Assembly (NCBI GenBank): GCA_002506255.1
Contig: DAXF01000065.1
Span: 1 to 6,585 of the forward strand
Length of the DNA: 6,585 nucleotides
Origin: Methanomassiliicoccaceae archaeon UBA367
GTDB taxonomy: Archaea > Thermoplasmatota > Thermoplasmata > Methanomassiliicoccales > Methanomethylophilaceae
Direction of reading: 5' to 3'
Below the pieces are notes generated by a model, which was not told the origin of the DNA, did not search any database, and saw only the letters and a program-made list of their open reading frames with translations. This document shows, in pieces, positions 5,109 to 6,585 of this stretch (its first letter is position 1; every line of letters begins with the position of its first letter). A program made the position numbers and the translations under genes.

Positions 5109-6560
5109 ATGAGGCCAGAGGTACTAAGCGCAGCGGCAAGGAGGGATATGTTCCTGTCACCGGATGCATTAGAGATCGTGCTCTCCTCCTCAGACCCTGT
5201 GCCTTTCCTCAATAACATCCTTGATACTGTCTCGAAAAGCTCCGCATTCGTGACCAAAGCGGATATCGAGGCCTTCCTCTCCGGTGACAAGGCAATGTGC
5301 CAGTCATTCAAAGCCGTGAGGCCCCCCAACAAGCGCCTCGGCGATATCAAGATCATTCCGGACTCGGACATCACAGGAAACTCGACCTGCGAGGGCAGCA
5401 TCGACGACTTCGTCAGATACTTCCAGAGCCGTTATTCGATACTGAAGAAGATAATCGAGAGGCACAGGGATTTCGGCAGTACCATGAGCATAGAGAGGGC
5501 CTTGGGAATGGACAGGGAGGTCCGGGTCATCGGCATGGTGGGTGATGTCAAGGATACGAAGAACGGCCACAAGATCCTGACCGTTGAGGACGACCAGGGA
5601 ACAAGATGCAAGGTCCTGGTCCTGAACACCACACCTGCCATAAACGATGTGTACGTCAACGATCAGGTCATAGGGATCATCGGAAGGCCGGGCAATAAGG
5701 AACCGGGCCGGAAAAGAGAGACCATAATCGCCGATCAGATCGTATGGCCCGATGTACCTTCCAACAACTCTTGGACTGCCAACGATAACGTGTCCTCTGT
5801 TGCATTCCTCTCGGACGTCCATATAGGAAGCTGCACCTTCCTGGAGAAGACCTGGGAGAAGATGATCAGATGGCTCAAACAGAACTCCGAGGAGAAGGAG
5901 CTGAATTACATAGTCCTCCCGGGGGACGTGGTCGACGGCATAGGCATCTTCCCGGGACAGGAGCAGGAGCTCAGCATAACCGGGATATACAAGCAGTACG
6001 AGGCCCTGGCGGAGCATCTGAAGGAGATACCCGACCATATCAAAGTCGTAGTGCAGCCGGGCAATCACGACGCCTGCCGCCTCGCCGAACCGCAGCCGGC
6101 CCTGGGATCTGTTTTCACCGGCTCATTCGACTCCAATGTCCTGCTGGCCGGGAACCCTGTATATATGAATATAGAGGGGCGCACAGTGCTCACGTACCAC
6201 GGCCGCAGCATCGATGACTGGATCTCCGGGGTGCAGAAGCTGACCTACGAGAACCCACTGGTCGTGATGAAGGAGATGCTGGTTATGCGCCACCTGTCTC
6301 CGATATACGGGCAGAGGAATGCCCTTGCGCCAGAGAAAAAGGACTACCTAGCCATGGGAACCGTCCCTGATATATTCGTCACCGGCCACGTCCACGGCGC
6401 AGGTTATTCAGAGTACAGGGGCGTCAAGATGATCAACGCATCGACCTGGCAGGATCAGACCGAGTACCAGAAGATGCACAACTTCAACCCGGACCCGGGG
6501 ATAATGCCTATAGTCCATCTCGGGAACGGTAAGGTGGATATGCACGATTTCAGAAAATAG
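5109..6560 (+). CDS. polB: DNA polymerase D small subunit DP1 (3'-5' proofreading exonuclease)
   Basis: DP1 is the small subunit of the euryarchaeal replicative polymerase PolD. It supplies the Mre11-like 3'-5' exonuclease and pairs with the large catalytic subunit DP2. The 483-residue product has an N-terminal helical region (about 1-70), a linker, an OB-fold domain at about 135-215 and a calcineurin-like phosphoesterase domain from about 228 to the end. All metal and catalytic motifs are present: DVH (D236, H238), GDVVDG (D273), GNHD (N319, H320), YHG (H364) and GHVH (H427, H429). Proofreading activity is therefore expected. It is shorter than the Thermococcales protein (over 600 residues), with the difference in the N-terminal linker. 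The ATG at 5109 was chosen over a TTG at 5088 because it lies 25 bases after the TATA box. The stop is TAG, with an in-frame TAA five codons later. Confidence 0.95.
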   Translation: MRPEVLSAAARRDMFLSPDALEIVLSSSDPVPFLNNILDTVSKSSAFVTKADIEAFLSGDKAMCQSFKAVRPPNKRLGDIKIIPDSDITGNSTCEGSIDDFVRYFQSRYSILKKIIERHRDFGSTMSIERALGMDREVRVIGMVGDVKDTKNGHKILTVEDDQGTRCKVLVLNTTPAINDVYVNDQVIGIIGRPGNKEPGRKRETIIADQIVWPDVPSNNSWTANDNVSSVAFLSDVHIGSCTFLEKTWEKMIRWLKQNSEEKELNYIVLPGDVVDGIGIFPGQEQELSITGIYKQYEALAEHLKEIPDHIKVVVQPGNHDACRLAEPQPALGSVFTGSFDSNVLLAGNPVYMNIEGRTVLTYHGRSIDDWISGVQKLTYENPLVVMKEMLVMRHLSPIYGQRNALAPEKKDYLAMGTVPDIFVTGHVHGAGYSEYRGVKMINASTWQDQTEYQKMHNFNPDPGIMPIVHLGNGKVDMHDFRK

Positions 6561-6585
6561 GAAAATTGTGTTTCTTAAATGGTTT
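6561..6585. other. Short 3' tail after the DP1 gene
   Basis: The last 25 bases are AT-rich and contain a TTTCTT run that might belong to a terminator. They also hold the in-frame TAA (6576-6578) downstream of the DP1 TAG. The window ends too soon to say more. Confidence 0.3.

Noticed and set aside
5304..6068. Long minus-strand open frame inside the DP1 gene
   Set aside because: The DP1 motifs are all on the plus strand here; the opposite frame has no family features, ribosome site or promoter.
1..6585. CRISPR arrays, tRNA genes, insertion sequences or long direct repeats
   Set aside because: No regularly spaced repeats, cloverleaf-like stretches, transposase motifs or terminal inverted repeats were seen on reading through; genes fill nearly all of the window.

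Overview
This is a gene-dense archaeal window. It carries archaeal Spt5/NusG, archaeal-type ribosomal protein L11, the UPF0201/COG1931 protein and the small subunit (DP1) of the D-family DNA polymerase. The last three are archaea-specific types, and PolD is a euryarchaeal marker. Protein style, moderate-to-high GC, TATA boxes 25-27 bases ahead of start codons, and L11 not followed by L1/L10/L12 together suggest a Thermoplasmata-type euryarchaeon, possibly Methanomassiliicoccales. The lineage is inferred and was not tested by any search.

Left block (1-1299, + strand): a translation/transcription pair. An spt5 reading frame enters from the left edge without a visible start and carries an unusual extra domain ahead of its NGN and KOW domains. 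It is followed at once by rpl11, which ends in a strong GC hairpin terminator.

Middle block (1308-3888, + strand): a three-gene operon with its own TATA box. It encodes an archaeal Cro/C1-type HTH regulator, an uncharacterised 209-residue protein with a weak resemblance to TraB/PrgY-like proteins, and a zinc-ribbon plus multi-membrane-span CPBP (CAAX protease/Abi) protein. The genes overlap by 1 and 20 bases, so co-transcription is very likely. This is the least described part of the window and the best candidate for an unstudied functional unit.

Right block: a two-gene minus-strand operon (5017 down to 3876) encodes the UPF0201 RNA-binding-like protein and then a TIM-barrel metal enzyme of the sugar isomerase/endonuclease IV superfamily. 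The latter starts at a TTG overlapping the previous stop codon, and its 3' end overlaps the CPBP gene tail to tail. The UPF0201 gene is divergent from the gene for PolD DP1 (5109-6560), which has all the phosphoesterase motifs of an active 3'-5' exonuclease. The 91-base divergent gap holds two opposed TATA-like boxes and two short palindromes.

All three promoter-proximal genes appear leaderless, while three of the operon-internal genes have Shine-Dalgarno-like motifs. I saw no RNA genes, CRISPR arrays, insertion sequences or long repeats.
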